Of a stretch of 33,332 nucleotides of DNA, positions 1-8,855 are shown piece by piece. The position numbers and the translations under genes are program-made. Positions within the stretch are counted from its first letter, which is position 1; each line of letters begins with the position of its first letter. The DNA is from Pseudolabrys sp. (lineage in GTDB: Bacteria > Pseudomonadota > Alphaproteobacteria > Rhizobiales > Xanthobacteraceae): the NCBI GenBank assembly GCA_025929185.1, contig JAICMO010000015.1, positions 1 through 33,332 on the forward strand, given 5' to 3'. The notes below the pieces were generated by a model. That model saw only the letters and a program-made list of their open reading frames with translations, did no database searches and was not told the DNA's origin.

Positions 1-25
1 GGAGATCGAGCTGGGCCTCGGCTAG
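1..25 (+). CDS. 3' end of an upstream gene (partial)
   Basis: An open frame enters the window and stops at TAG 23-25, giving the residues EIELGLG before the stop. This is too short to assign a family. The stop codon lies in the left arm of a composite repeat that follows. The reading frame is a guess based on its acidic, hydrophobic character; the start lies outside the window. Confidence 0.35.
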
Positions 26-160
26 AGCGTGATTGCTTTGGCTTGAATCGTCTCAATGTCTTCGGCGTCACCCGCGGGCTTGACCCGCGGGTCCATCTTC
101 TTCGCAAAGCTGGATTGCCGGATCGAGTCCGGCAATGACGCTGCGGCGATTATGCTCTAA
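23..160. repeat. Outer inverted repeat enclosing a family A element
   Basis: The left arm TAGAGCGTGAT (23-33) and right arm ATTATGCTCTA (149-159) match at 9 of 11 positions, and both mismatches allow G-T wobble pairing. A complete family A palindromic element (67-139) sits between them. The arms resemble the GAGCATGATC element at 18005-18077. Apart from these and the palindrome at 187-205, nothing gene-like was seen in 26-315. Confidence 0.5.
67..139. repeat. Palindromic intergenic repeat, family A, copy A1
   Basis: It starts GTCA and ends ATGAC. Hairpin 1 is CCCGCGGG-ctt-GACCCGCGGG-like (70-92) and hairpin 2 is TTGCCGGA...TCCGGCAA (about 115-135). Short inner arms around the central loop complete the layout shared with the other family A copies in this window. 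Confidence 0.7.
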
Positions 161-186
161 GCGCTGCGCGACTTACCCTCGAATTG

Positions 187-205
187 AATAAACGTGTTGT
201 TTATT
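187..205. promoter_or_regulatory. AT-rich perfect palindrome, possible operator
   Basis: AATAAAC (187-193) and GTTTATT (199-205) are perfect 7-bp arms around a 5-bp spacer, 111 bp before the ATG at 316. It could be an operator or hairpin of the exported-protein/RTX unit. No regulator can be named. Confidence 0.35.
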
Positions 206-315
206 TGTGCGCATACAACCACCGCTTGCGCACCCGTAAACGATGCAGTAGCGTCTTTTTTCAAGCAGTAGGCGAATGACTGCTGGCGAAAGAATGGAAG
301 GGGGCGACACCTGCC

Positions 316-1161
316 ATGATCGTATATTCGCGAGGCGCACAGCGCGCTTTGTTTTGCTCGACGCTATGGGGCATAGCCCACAAAGCAGTCGAACCATCTC
401 TGCATCCACGCCATCTCTTTCGCAGTAATTTGCGTTTCATCGCAGCAGCCACAATTTTCGTTTTCGTCTCGCTAAATGTGAATGCCGCGCTCGCGCGCTC
501 AATTCAGGACTACCCGTCGTTCACGTTGAAGATTTTTGGTTACGAGGCCAGAATCTTTTATCTGCCTCGCCCCTTTACGGGAGGATTATCGACCGCGATA
601 GGCGTCGATCAGCGCTACGAGTCAGCGGTTCATCCGTCAGGAGAAAACGAACTACAAAAGATGATTGATAAGGCTGCTGAGGTAAAGCTTATCTACAGCT
701 TAAGCTCCCGCGGCAGCCATCAAGTCGATCTGTTATCGACAATCCCATCTCTCAAGCCATTTTATGTGAGTGTTTCAATATATCTCAAGCGAGCAGCTGT
801 TTTACATGAAAGGGGAGCTGCAGAGATTTTGTCTACCATCGAGCAACTGAGCAATGACCCAGACAGAAGTCACTTTGACGAATACGGATATCGTATGCTT
901 ACCAAGCCCGTACCTTATTTCGTGATGCAGCATCTGCTTTACAGCCGCCCAGACGGTCGACCGCTTTCGTTTTTCAGGCAGACAATCTCGCGTGCAGACC
1001 ACATTTTTACTCTCACCGGGTCCTTCCGGTTGGGCGATCATGCGCACGTCGATTACACTTTCAGAACGGATCAAGTGGCAGAAGAACATTGGGTCGACAT
1101 CGACAAAGCGATGCATCGGTTCGCCACCGCGGTTCTAGCCTATCGAAAATCCAGACAGTGA
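316..1161 (+). CDS. Unknown exported protein upstream of RTX gene
   Basis: No family was recognised in this 281-residue protein. From the ATG at 316, about 38 residues precede a hydrophobic stretch (residues 42-58, rich in A, I, F and V) ending in an ALA motif, which looks like a signal peptide. A TTG at 430 would place a methionine directly before that stretch and give a normal signal peptide, so the true start may be 430, although no good ribosome site precedes it. The rest is a mixed, soluble-looking protein without cysteine pairs or repeats. Its stop lies 28 bp before the RTX gene start, and the two genes share a less GC-rich composition than their neighbours, so they are probably co-transcribed. 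An accessory role for the RTX protein is inference from position only. Confidence 0.7.
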   Translation: MIVYSRGAQRALFCSTLWGIAHKAVEPSLHPRHLFRSNLRFIAAATIFVFVSLNVNAALARSIQDYPSFTLKIFGYEARIFYLPRPFTGGLSTAIGVDQRYESAVHPSGENELQKMIDKAAEVKLIYSLSSRGSHQVDLLSTIPSLKPFYVSVSIYLKRAAVLHERGAAEILSTIEQLSNDPDRSHFDEYGYRMLTKPVPYFVMQHLLYSRPDGRPLSFFRQTISRADHIFTLTGSFRLGDHAHVDYTFRTDQVAEEHWVDIDKAMHRFATAVLAYRKSRQ

Positions 1162-1189
1162 GCGCGTTCATATCGCGAAAGGATCGGTC

Positions 1190-4100
1190 ATGGCCTTCGC
1201 CTTCACACAGGATCAGCTTTCAACGCTCACGACGCTTCAAGCGGAGGCAGAAGCCGGTAGTACACCATGGTCTACCGTGTACGATCAGATCCTGAGTTAC
1301 ATCACTACAACGGAGACCAACCCTGCCAGCGGCGAGACGTCTGTGGTCCTTCTTCCAGGCGTGGACGAAGCGGTCGCAATTTGGGTTACCGGGGCTGAAC
1401 AGGTAAATGCCGATCAAGGCCCATTCGCTGAATACATTCGACAGTACACGGCCCTTCAGTATTCCATTCGAAATCCGAGTGCGCCCCCGTTGCCCGATGG
1501 GCAAATTCAGGCTGCTTCTAACACAATCGCCGATCGCTTCGTAGGCGATATTCTAAATACTCATCTCCTGCCCGATTTGGATCAAACGGGAAGAATTGAT
1601 GCGGCGCCAGCCGCCGCGCTAATATTCGGGGGAAACTTTTCGCCTTGGGCCGGCACGGTGCTTTTCACAAATCTTGGAGACGGTACTTTTTTTAACGACT
1701 GGGTACTTCAGCTTGGAATCAATGATCATAAACAAGAACCTGGCACCTACGATCTTGCAACGATTGCCCAAGCAAGTGACGGACTTCGGCAACCGGGATC
1801 CGCTCAATTCGAGCTTGCTGGTGCGGTGACTCTTATCCAATTGCACTCGATAGGGAATGGTACAGTTACTACAGAAGAACATGCGACAAATAATTTCTTC
1901 GCTGGTACCTATGGTGTCGAGCTCGGAAGTTTCGATATTGGATACGATATCTTTTCGTTGTACCCGGTGCTGTTTGGTGGGCGTCCAATCATTGGTGATT
2001 ATTTTAAGTACACGGCCACTTACATCTCCGGCCAAATCGCGGATGATAGTGGCTTAGCAGCCATCGACGGTCAGGAGTTTGTCCAAGCGGGTCGCGGCGA
2101 TGATACGATTATCGGCGCGTACGACATCGGCGCAAAAACCCACACCCTTTCCGTTATCGACGGCGGCGATGGCAACGACACGATGGATTACAGTGCGCTG
2201 TCCGCGCCGATCTCCGTCAATTTCGATGATGTCGGGGCGCTTGGCCTTCGGGTCGTTGCCGACAAAGGCTCAGATGCGGACGTTCACACGGATGACCTGT
2301 ATCAAATTGAGCACGTAACGCTTGGCTCGGCGGCGGATATCGTGCACGTGCCCGCGAGCGGTGTTACTGGGACGATTGACATCGACGGCTCGGCAAATCC
2401 GGACGGACAACCGGATACGCTTGATTTCTCCCAATTAGACACGCAGCTCGACGTTTCTAATTTCAATCTTGGGAGCAGCACATTTTCAAACGGCGATTTT
2501 ACCCTCAACTTTTCTAATTTTGAAAAAGTCATCGGTACATCGTCGGACGACGCGTTCGCAATTTCGGACGGTCTGGCCGGAAATCTTGAAATCGATGGAG
2601 GCGCGCAATCGTCCGATACAGGCGATGTATTGGACTTTTCCAACTATTCGGGCGACCTGTCCACACTGGACCTGACCAACGGCATTCTTAGCGGAACCGG
2701 CTTCACCCTGAAGTTTGAGAACATAGAAAAGATCGTCGGCACGGCAAACGACGACGAAATACTCATCCCGGAAAACGCCACAGTTGTTCAAGTGGATGGT
2801 GGGCACGGCGATGATGACATTACCGGAGGAGCGGCCCATGCCGCGCTCCTGGGCGGCGACGGCGACGATTTTCTGACAGCCGGTAGCGGCGGGGCCGTTT
2901 TGGATGGCGGAATTTCAGCCACCGCGAGCGGGGACGAGTACGTCGGCGGTCCTGGCGCCGATATCTTTGTTATCGGAAATGGCGCTCATGGCGAGCAAGG
3001 ACTCGACAGCGCCATCACGATCGAAAATCCGGGTGCCGAGGACCAACTGGTGCTTCGCCTCGACGTGACCAAGGGTTTCGATAGCGATGCCAATTGGACG
3101 AGCGGCATTGTGCTCAATGGTGGAATCTACACCGATGACACTGATCCCAATTTCATTCAGGCTGAGTATTCACCCATCGCGGTTGAGCCGATTATCGGAA
3201 CCAACTCCGATGGTGCATTTGTTTCGGGATCGACACTGAATTTCCTTGCCCCGGATTTGGGAGATTTCGTTGTTCTTTATGATTGGCAAAAAGACACCAA
3301 TACGCTGGACATCAAAATCGTCGCCAAATTTGGCGACTTTGATGTCCGTGTGGATGGATTTGAAAACGGAGATTTGGGCCTTAATTTTACGCAGGCAACC
3401 GCTCCGCTTGCTGGGTGGTTTAGAGGATCGGGTAGCGACGTTGTCATCCAGAATTCTTGGGACACCTATACCGCCGCTTTAAGCGGCATAGTATCAAGTA
3501 CACAGACCATCAGCTTGCCCTCTCCCGGCGATCCTATCGCTGGCGATGCAGCACCTTGGACGCCAACTGCGCCTGGCGCAGATCCATTCTTCGAGGTCGC
3601 GAATTTCCTGCCCTTGAGTGAGGCCGATATTGATGGAGATCATTTTAATCCAAACAATGGCGATCCAGCCGGTTCAAGCCTTGTTTCAGCAGCATCACCG
3701 CTAAGTGACCGGACCTTAGCGTCGAATGTTGCGCTGACCCCTGACGCCGCTGCTCCGAACACGAACGGTACAGGCAGCGCAACAGACGTACGCGTCGCCC
3801 CGTTTGCGCAGTCCCATCCCTACGCTTTGCAGAATGAGCATGCCCTCGTCTTGGATTTGGATGGGAACGGCTTAGGCCTCGCGAGCATCAATACGACAAC
3901 GGCGTACGTCGATTATGAGGGAACGGGTTTTGCATCGCACACCGGGTGGGTTTCTCCGACGGATGGCGTGCTCGTCAACTTTGATGGCTCTGATCGCGTT
4001 ACTGCAAACACGATACTGGGCGCAGTATCCGGCAACGCCTTCGCCGATCTCCAGGCCTTAGACTCGAATTCCGATGGCCGGATCGATTCCACGGATACGG

Positions 4101-6544
4101 CGGCGGCGAACCTGCGGATTTGGACCGATCTCGATGGAAACGGATCGATTGGAGCCGGTGAAGTTTTCACTCTCGCGGAAGCTGGTGTTCAATCCATTGG
4201 CATCCAAAGTACCGCTTCCACAGATGTGATCAACGGCAATGCAGTTGCGCAGATCGGTACGTTCGCCACCACGCAAAGCGCAACCAATACTGTGGCCGAC
4301 GTTGCTTTTGCGGTCGATAAGGTCGTAACCGAATTTCTTCCTCCGGATGGGTTTGCGCCGAGCGAAGGTGCGTTGGCGCTATCGAATCTCGTGGGGTACG
4401 GCAACGTCCCTGATCTTCAATCGGCAATGTCGCAGGACTCAGCGCTGCAGGACCAAGTTCTGCAATTAGTTTTGCAATCTCCTTCGATGTCAGGTTCTCA
4501 ATTCGACTCTTCCTTCGAAACCATGGTGCAAAATTGGGCCGGAGTCTCTTCAATCGACCCCGGCGCCGACGGCCCATTGATCGACGCCCGCCACCTGGCG
4601 CTCGTCGAGGCGTTTTATGGGTCGACTTTTGATGAGCTGTATGGAGCTGGAGCAACGCTCGACGCAAACACGGCCGCGGACGCCGAGGCAAGATATCACG
4701 CCATCGTCGATGAATTGAAAGTCCGGTTTGCCGCAGATGCCCCGGTTATCGCGTACACCAACGGCGTCGCTCTCGATTCGATCGAGAGCAGCCCATTTCT
4801 CCCCTTCGCATTGATCAGATTTGATTCAGTGAGCGATACGATTTTCGCTGATATCAACCAGATCGTATCGGCGCTCGTAAGCCTTGCGCCCGCTGACGAC
4901 GCGGCAAAGCAAAGTTACTTCGATCTGGCTGGGCACATCATCGATGGCTTGCAAGTCGATCTGTTCAATAATGATGCGGCGCAATTGGCGGGCGCGGTGC
5001 AAGGTGCAGCCGACCAAGCGAATCTAGCGCAAAATTGGATAGCTCTCTTAGTTGGAGGCCTGCAAGAAAATCAAATTGATGGGACGACGGCCGACGACGT
5101 TTTAATAGGCACAACCGACAGTGACATTATTCATGGATTTTCAGGCGATGATGTCATCAGGGGCGGCGCGGGGGAGGATGTTCTAGTCGGCGCCGCCGGT
5201 AATGACATTTTGAACGGAGGGGTGGGCGCCGACGCGATGGCGGGCGGCGCCGGGAACGACGCCTACTTCGTCGACAACGCCGGCGACACCGTGACAGAGG
5301 CTGCCGATTCCGGCGTCGACACGGTTGGCTCATCGATCGACTTCACGCTGGCAGCAAACGTGGAGAAGTTGACCGGGCTGGGCACGACTGGCCTGACGCT
5401 GACCGGCAATGCGCTCGACAATACGATCACCGGCACGCCGGGTAATGACGTGCTAAGCGGCGGCGCCGGAAACGACACCTACTTCGTGGACAACGCGGGC
5501 GATGTGGTGACTGAAGGCATTAATTCCGGCATCGACACGGTGCGCTCGTCGGTCGACTTCACGCTGGGAGCAAACGTGGAAAAGCTGATCGGGCAGGGCT
5601 CGATCGGGCTCACGCTTAACGGTAACGAACTCGACAACACAATCACCGGCACCTCGGCCAATGACGTGCTCAACGGCGGCGACGGCAACGATCTGCTCAA
5701 CGGTGGCACGGGTGCCGATGCGATGGACGGCGGCACTGGAAACGACAACTACTTCGTCGACAATGTGGGAGACACCGTGTTCGAGGGCGGCGGTTCTGGG
5801 ATCGACACGGTGCGTTCGTCTGTTGATTTTACGCTCGGCGCCAACGTCGAGACGCTGATTGGCCTTGGCACGGTCGGCCTCACACTGACCGGTAATGAGC
5901 TTGACAATACGGTCACTGGCACCGTGGGTAACGAGGCGATCAATGGCGGCGACGGCAACGATCTGCTCAATGGCAGCGTGGGTGCCGATTCCATGGCGGG
6001 CGGCAGCGGCAATGACACCTACTTCGTTGACAACATCGGGGATACGGTCACGGAAAACCCCAACGCGGGCATTGACACCGTACATTCGTCGGTTGACTTC
6101 ACGCTTGGCGCCAACCTTGAGAAGCTGGTCGGGCTCGGCACGGTTGGGCTCACGTTAACCGGTAACGAGCTCAACAATACGATAACTGGGAACGCCGGTA
6201 ATGACATGCTCAGCGGCGGTGACGGCAACGACAGATTATCGGGCGGGACAGGCAACGACATAATCACCGGAGGCAACGGCAATGATGTGCTCACCGGAGG
6301 TGCCGACGCTGACGTATTCGTATTCCATGCAAGCTTTGGCCGCGACACGATCACCGACTTTGCCGCCGGCACCGGAGAGGTCATTGAGTTTCATGATGGT
6401 GTCTTTGCCAGCGCGGCAGATGTGCTGACGCATGCCACTGAAACGGCGGGGAATACCGTCATAACTTTTGATACCGAGAATAGCATCACGTTGCAGCATG
6501 TGGCTCTCGCTAGCCTAAGCCAGGACGATTTTCGCGTCGTTTGA
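1190..6544 (+). CDS. Large RTX calcium-binding protein, FrpC-like, type I secreted
   Basis: This 1784-residue protein is probably exported by a type I secretion system: it has no N-terminal signal peptide and ends in a serralysin-like tail. The order of parts is: an unrecognised N-terminal region (1-290); glycine-aspartate stretches and two related beta-type units near 410-455 and 480-525; a FrpA/FrpC-like region beginning LDLDGNG (888-894), then GWVSPTDGVLV; two EF-hand-like loops (D958-D969 and D980-E991); a mostly helical segment to about 1290; RTX nonapeptides (GGxGxDxxx type); four long repeats beginning YFVDN at 1359, 1431, 1521 and 1611; and a final secretion-type segment. FrpC-type modules use an Asp-Pro bond for self-cleavage. 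Here Asp-Pro occurs at 781, 798 and 825 but not next to the LDLDGNG motif. The start has AAAGGA 8 bp upstream. No hlyB/hlyD/tolC-like genes are in the window. Calcium binding and secretion are inferred from the family; the target is unknown. Confidence 0.92.
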   Translation: MAFAFTQDQLSTLTTLQAEAEAGSTPWSTVYDQILSYITTTETNPASGETSVVLLPGVDEAVAIWVTGAEQVNADQGPFAEYIRQYTALQYSIRNPSAPPLPDGQIQAASNTIADRFVGDILNTHLLPDLDQTGRIDAAPAAALIFGGNFSPWAGTVLFTNLGDGTFFNDWVLQLGINDHKQEPGTYDLATIAQASDGLRQPGSAQFELAGAVTLIQLHSIGNGTVTTEEHATNNFFAGTYGVELGSFDIGYDIFSLYPVLFGGRPIIGDYFKYTATYISGQIADDSGLAAIDGQEFVQAGRGDDTIIGAYDIGAKTHTLSVIDGGDGNDTMDYSALSAPISVNFDDVGALGLRVVADKGSDADVHTDDLYQIEHVTLGSAADIVHVPASGVTGTIDIDGSANPDGQPDTLDFSQLDTQLDVSNFNLGSSTFSNGDFTLNFSNFEKVIGTSSDDAFAISDGLAGNLEIDGGAQSSDTGDVLDFSNYSGDLSTLDLTNGILSGTGFTLKFENIEKIVGTANDDEILIPENATVVQVDGGHGDDDITGGAAHAALLGGDGDDFLTAGSGGAVLDGGISATASGDEYVGGPGADIFVIGNGAHGEQGLDSAITIENPGAEDQLVLRLDVTKGFDSDANWTSGIVLNGGIYTDDTDPNFIQAEYSPIAVEPIIGTNSDGAFVSGSTLNFLAPDLGDFVVLYDWQKDTNTLDIKIVAKFGDFDVRVDGFENGDLGLNFTQATAPLAGWFRGSGSDVVIQNSWDTYTAALSGIVSSTQTISLPSPGDPIAGDAAPWTPTAPGADPFFEVANFLPLSEADIDGDHFNPNNGDPAGSSLVSAASPLSDRTLASNVALTPDAAAPNTNGTGSATDVRVAPFAQSHPYALQNEHALVLDLDGNGLGLASINTTTAYVDYEGTGFASHTGWVSPTDGVLVNFDGSDRVTANTILGAVSGNAFADLQALDSNSDGRIDSTDTAAANLRIWTDLDGNGSIGAGEVFTLAEAGVQSIGIQSTASTDVINGNAVAQIGTFATTQSATNTVADVAFAVDKVVTEFLPPDGFAPSEGALALSNLVGYGNVPDLQSAMSQDSALQDQVLQLVLQSPSMSGSQFDSSFETMVQNWAGVSSIDPGADGPLIDARHLALVEAFYGSTFDELYGAGATLDANTAADAEARYHAIVDELKVRFAADAPVIAYTNGVALDSIESSPFLPFALIRFDSVSDTIFADINQIVSALVSLAPADDAAKQSYFDLAGHIIDGLQVDLFNNDAAQLAGAVQGAADQANLAQNWIALLVGGLQENQIDGTTADDVLIGTTDSDIIHGFSGDDVIRGGAGEDVLVGAAGNDILNGGVGADAMAGGAGNDAYFVDNAGDTVTEAADSGVDTVGSSIDFTLAANVEKLTGLGTTGLTLTGNALDNTITGTPGNDVLSGGAGNDTYFVDNAGDVVTEGINSGIDTVRSSVDFTLGANVEKLIGQGSIGLTLNGNELDNTITGTSANDVLNGGDGNDLLNGGTGADAMDGGTGNDNYFVDNVGDTVFEGGGSGIDTVRSSVDFTLGANVETLIGLGTVGLTLTGNELDNTVTGTVGNEAINGGDGNDLLNGSVGADSMAGGSGNDTYFVDNIGDTVTENPNAGIDTVHSSVDFTLGANLEKLVGLGTVGLTLTGNELNNTITGNAGNDMLSGGDGNDRLSGGTGNDIITGGNGNDVLTGGADADVFVFHASFGRDTITDFAAGTGEVIEFHDGVFASAADVLTHATETAGNTVITFDTENSITLQHVALASLSQDDFRVV
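5264..6289 (+). repeat. Tandem long repeats inside the RTX gene
   Basis: Four in-frame units start at 5264, 5480, 5750 and 6020 with TACTTCGT-GACAA. Spacings are 216, 270 and 270 nt. Each unit encodes YFVDN-GD-V-E, then GIDTV-SS-DFTLGAN-EKL-G, then LTGNELDNTITG, then nonapeptides. Unit 1 is shorter by 54 nt, exactly two nonapeptides. Unit 4 runs into extra nonapeptides and the C-terminal tail. Confidence 0.9.
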
Positions 6545-6583
6545 GGAAGGTATCTGGCATCTGATCAAACAAAGGTTACGCAA

Positions 6584-6598
6584 TTTCACATAGTGAAA
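6584..6598. promoter_or_regulatory. Candidate IclR-type operator
   Basis: TTTCAC (6584-6589), ATA, GTGAAA (6593-6598) form a perfect palindrome 88 bp before the IclR-family start. IclR/KdgR-type regulators often bind TTTCA/TGAAA half-sites near their own promoters. A second small palindrome, CATA-TTCGC-TATG, follows at 6601-6613. Binding by the adjacent regulator is inference. Confidence 0.5.
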
Positions 6599-6686
6599 CT
6601 CATATTCGCTATGCCGAAAGACCATATTGACTTAGCGCTCTGCCGCGCCTTCCCTGAGCGGAAAAGAAAAAGTGCGAGGCAAACCA

Positions 6687-7547
6687 ATGAGCGCAACAGT
6701 TCTCCCGGGCCCGGGAAATGAAGCTCGTCCGCCGGTCGTGCGCAGCGGTGCGGAGCGCAACAGCATTCAATCCGTCGATCGGGCGCTGCTTCTGGTCGAC
6801 ACGATCGCGGAGTTGGGCGGCGAAGCCACGCTGACCGAGCTCGCAAATCGGACCAGCCTGAACATCTCGACCTGCCACCACCTTCTGGCCACGCTGATCA
6901 AGCGCGGCTTTGTCATGAAGGTGCCGGGCAAGCGGCTCTATGCGTTGGGCGGCCGCATCCTTCATCTGAGCCACGCGTGCCTGCAAGTCGACTTGCCGCG
7001 CCGCGCGCAGCCTTACCTCGAGGCCGTCAACCGCGTGACGGGTGAGACGGTGCACCTCGCCGCGTTGCAGGGCGATGCGGTGGTGACGCTTGCAATGCGC
7101 GAAGCGCGGCATGCCGTGCGCGTCGATACCGGCAAGCTTGGCAAGATCGAAGCGCCGCACGCAACCGCGCACGGCAAGGCCATGCTTGCGTGGCTGCCGG
7201 AAGACGAGATGCGGCGCATCCTGGCGCACGGCATGAAGCGCTTCACCGAGAACACGATCACCGAGTTTTCCGAGTTGGTCGAAGCGTTGCGGATCGTGCG
7301 GCGCAAGGGCTACGCCGTCGACCGCGAAGAGTTTCTTCCCGGCGTCATCTGCGTCGGGTCGGCCATTCGCGATCAGGCCGGCACGGTAATCGGCTCGATC
7401 AGCGCGTCGGCGCCGAGCATGCGCGCGACCGACGAGCACATCGCGCTCATGCGCGATGAAATCACGGCGGCAACGCGCGCGCTTTCGGCCGAGTTCGGGG
7501 GGCCGGGAGCGCAATCGGCCGACCGGCAGCGCGCCATCGCGGTTTGA
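6687..7547 (+). CDS. IclR-family transcriptional regulator
   Basis: This is a DNA-binding regulator expected to control the adjacent catabolic genes in response to a pathway metabolite. The N-terminal winged helix covers roughly residues 20-85; its recognition region is near LNISTCHHLLATLIKRGF. The C-terminal effector-binding domain follows, with the family features GETVHLA, APHATAHGKAMLA and GSIR-AG-VIGSIS. At 286 residues it is slightly longer than usual because of a Pro/Gly-rich leader. I place the start at the ATG at 6687 because GAGG lies 8 bp upstream; an in-frame GTG at 6672 would add five residues. It lies 30 bp before the alcohol dehydrogenase on the same strand, so the two are probably one unit. 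A TTTCAC/GTGAAA palindrome upstream suggests autoregulation. The effector is unknown. Confidence 0.92.
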   Translation: MSATVLPGPGNEARPPVVRSGAERNSIQSVDRALLLVDTIAELGGEATLTELANRTSLNISTCHHLLATLIKRGFVMKVPGKRLYALGGRILHLSHACLQVDLPRRAQPYLEAVNRVTGETVHLAALQGDAVVTLAMREARHAVRVDTGKLGKIEAPHATAHGKAMLAWLPEDEMRRILAHGMKRFTENTITEFSELVEALRIVRRKGYAVDREEFLPGVICVGSAIRDQAGTVIGSISASAPSMRATDEHIALMRDEITAATRALSAEFGGPGAQSADRQRAIAV

Positions 7548-7577
7548 TGGCGCCGGCTTGGCGGATCGAGGGGACGC

Positions 7578-8744
7578 ATGTACGCGCCGGCCGGTGTGAA
7601 AATCAGCAAAGACTTTCCGGTCCCGGACAGGCAAAGGGCCTGGGTGCTCGGCAGTCCCGGCGAGCTCAAGCTCGTCGAGAAAGCCGTACCGGTGCCGAAA
7701 AAAGCGGAAGTGCTGGTGCGGATCGACGCGGTTGCGATTTGCGCGACCGATCTCGAGATCATCTATCACGGCTCGCCGGCGCTGATCGAAGGCGGCTTGC
7801 CGTTCAACAAGAACTTCACGCCGGGCCATGAATACATGGGCACGGTGGTGGCGCTCGGTCCGGGTGTGGACGAATACCGCATCGGCCAGCGCGTCACCGT
7901 CGAGATTCATGCCGGCTGCGGCCAGTGCAAGCGCTGCCGCGAAGGCATGTACACGTCGTGCCTCAACTACGGGCTCAACTACGGAGACGTCGATAAGGGC
8001 CATCGCGCCAACGGCTTCACCACCGACGGCGGCTTCTGCGAGTACCAGGTGAACAACATCAACACGCTGATCGCCATTGAAGACAAGATGTCCGACGAGG
8101 AAGCGACCCTCGTCGTCACCGCCGGCACCGCGATGTATGGCCTGACCGAGCTCGGCGGTCTTGTCGCCGGCGAAAGCGTGGTGGTCACCGGCCCGGGCCC
8201 GATCGGCTTGCTCGGCGTCGCCGTGGCGAAGGCGCTCGGCGCGCAGCCCGTGATCCTCACCGGCACGCGCGACAATCGTCTGAAGATCGGTCTCGAACTC
8301 GGCGCCGATCATGTCGTGAATATCCGCAAGGAGCCGGACGTGGTCGCGGCGGTGAAGCAGCTCAACGGCGGCAAGGGCGTCGATTATGTCATCGAGTGCT
8401 CGGCCGCGACGAGCGCGGTGAACGATGCCGTGCACATGGTCAACCGCGGCGGCAAGGTCTGCCTTGCCGCGTTTGCGCACGAGCAGGTTCCGGTCGACGT
8501 CGCCCACATCGCGCGCAACAACATTTATGTCTACGGAATTCGCGGCGAGGGAAAGAGCGCGACTCACCGGGCCGAAGCCTTCATGCGGCAGAAGCGCTTC
8601 GACGCCACCAAAATTCACACGCACACGTTTCCGCTCGACGATCTGCCGACTGCCATCCGTTACGCCAAGGATCGGGTAGACGACGCGATCAAGGTCGTGG
8701 TGAAAGCGAAAATGAACGCGGTCCACAAGGTTGCAGCGGAGTAG
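7578..8744 (+). CDS. Zinc-dependent medium-chain alcohol dehydrogenase
   Basis: This is a cytoplasmic NAD(P)-dependent oxidoreductase of the MDR family that oxidises an alcohol or reduces a carbonyl. Catalytic zinc ligands are C55 (ICATD) and the GHE motif (G83-H84-E85). Structural zinc cysteines are C114, C117, C120 and C128 with standard spacing. The Rossmann glycine motif GPGPIGLLG is near residues 204-212. At 388 residues it is a little longer than the 340-370 typical of the family, with about 25 extra N-terminal residues. The ATG is preceded by GAGGGG at good spacing. It follows the IclR gene by 30 bp and precedes a solute receptor, so it probably acts on a compound taken up by that system or an intermediate of it. 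Substrate specificity cannot be read from the sequence. Confidence 0.93.
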   Translation: MYAPAGVKISKDFPVPDRQRAWVLGSPGELKLVEKAVPVPKKAEVLVRIDAVAICATDLEIIYHGSPALIEGGLPFNKNFTPGHEYMGTVVALGPGVDEYRIGQRVTVEIHAGCGQCKRCREGMYTSCLNYGLNYGDVDKGHRANGFTTDGGFCEYQVNNINTLIAIEDKMSDEEATLVVTAGTAMYGLTELGGLVAGESVVVTGPGPIGLLGVAVAKALGAQPVILTGTRDNRLKIGLELGADHVVNIRKEPDVVAAVKQLNGGKGVDYVIECSAATSAVNDAVHMVNRGGKVCLAAFAHEQVPVDVAHIARNNIYVYGIRGEGKSATHRAEAFMRQKRFDATKIHTHTFPLDDLPTAIRYAKDRVDDAIKVVVKAKMNAVHKVAAE

Positions 8745-8855
8745 CGAAGCGGTGAGGACGTGCGGCGGGGACCGTCCGCAGGCTGACCCGCTCCCCTCCC
8801 AAGGGGTCAAAAATGGTGTAAGCTCGGCCCGCTAGGTCCCACGTGCGGTGCGCCG

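Noticed and set aside
5264-6289. Possible CRISPR-like array from the regular repeats
   Set aside because: The units are 216-270 nt, in frame and translate to conserved RTX sequence; there are no short direct repeats with unique spacers.
5263-6384. Series of antisense open frames of similar length within the RTX repeats
   Set aside because: Their period follows the 216/270-nt repeat of the RTX gene. They are mirror images of the sense repeat, not genes.
6609-8810. 733-codon open frame on the minus strand opposite the IclR and alcohol dehydrogenase genes
   Set aside because: Its translation is rich in H, R, D and A with no recognisable family, and it lies exactly opposite two well-supported genes. 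It is a side effect of high-GC codon use.
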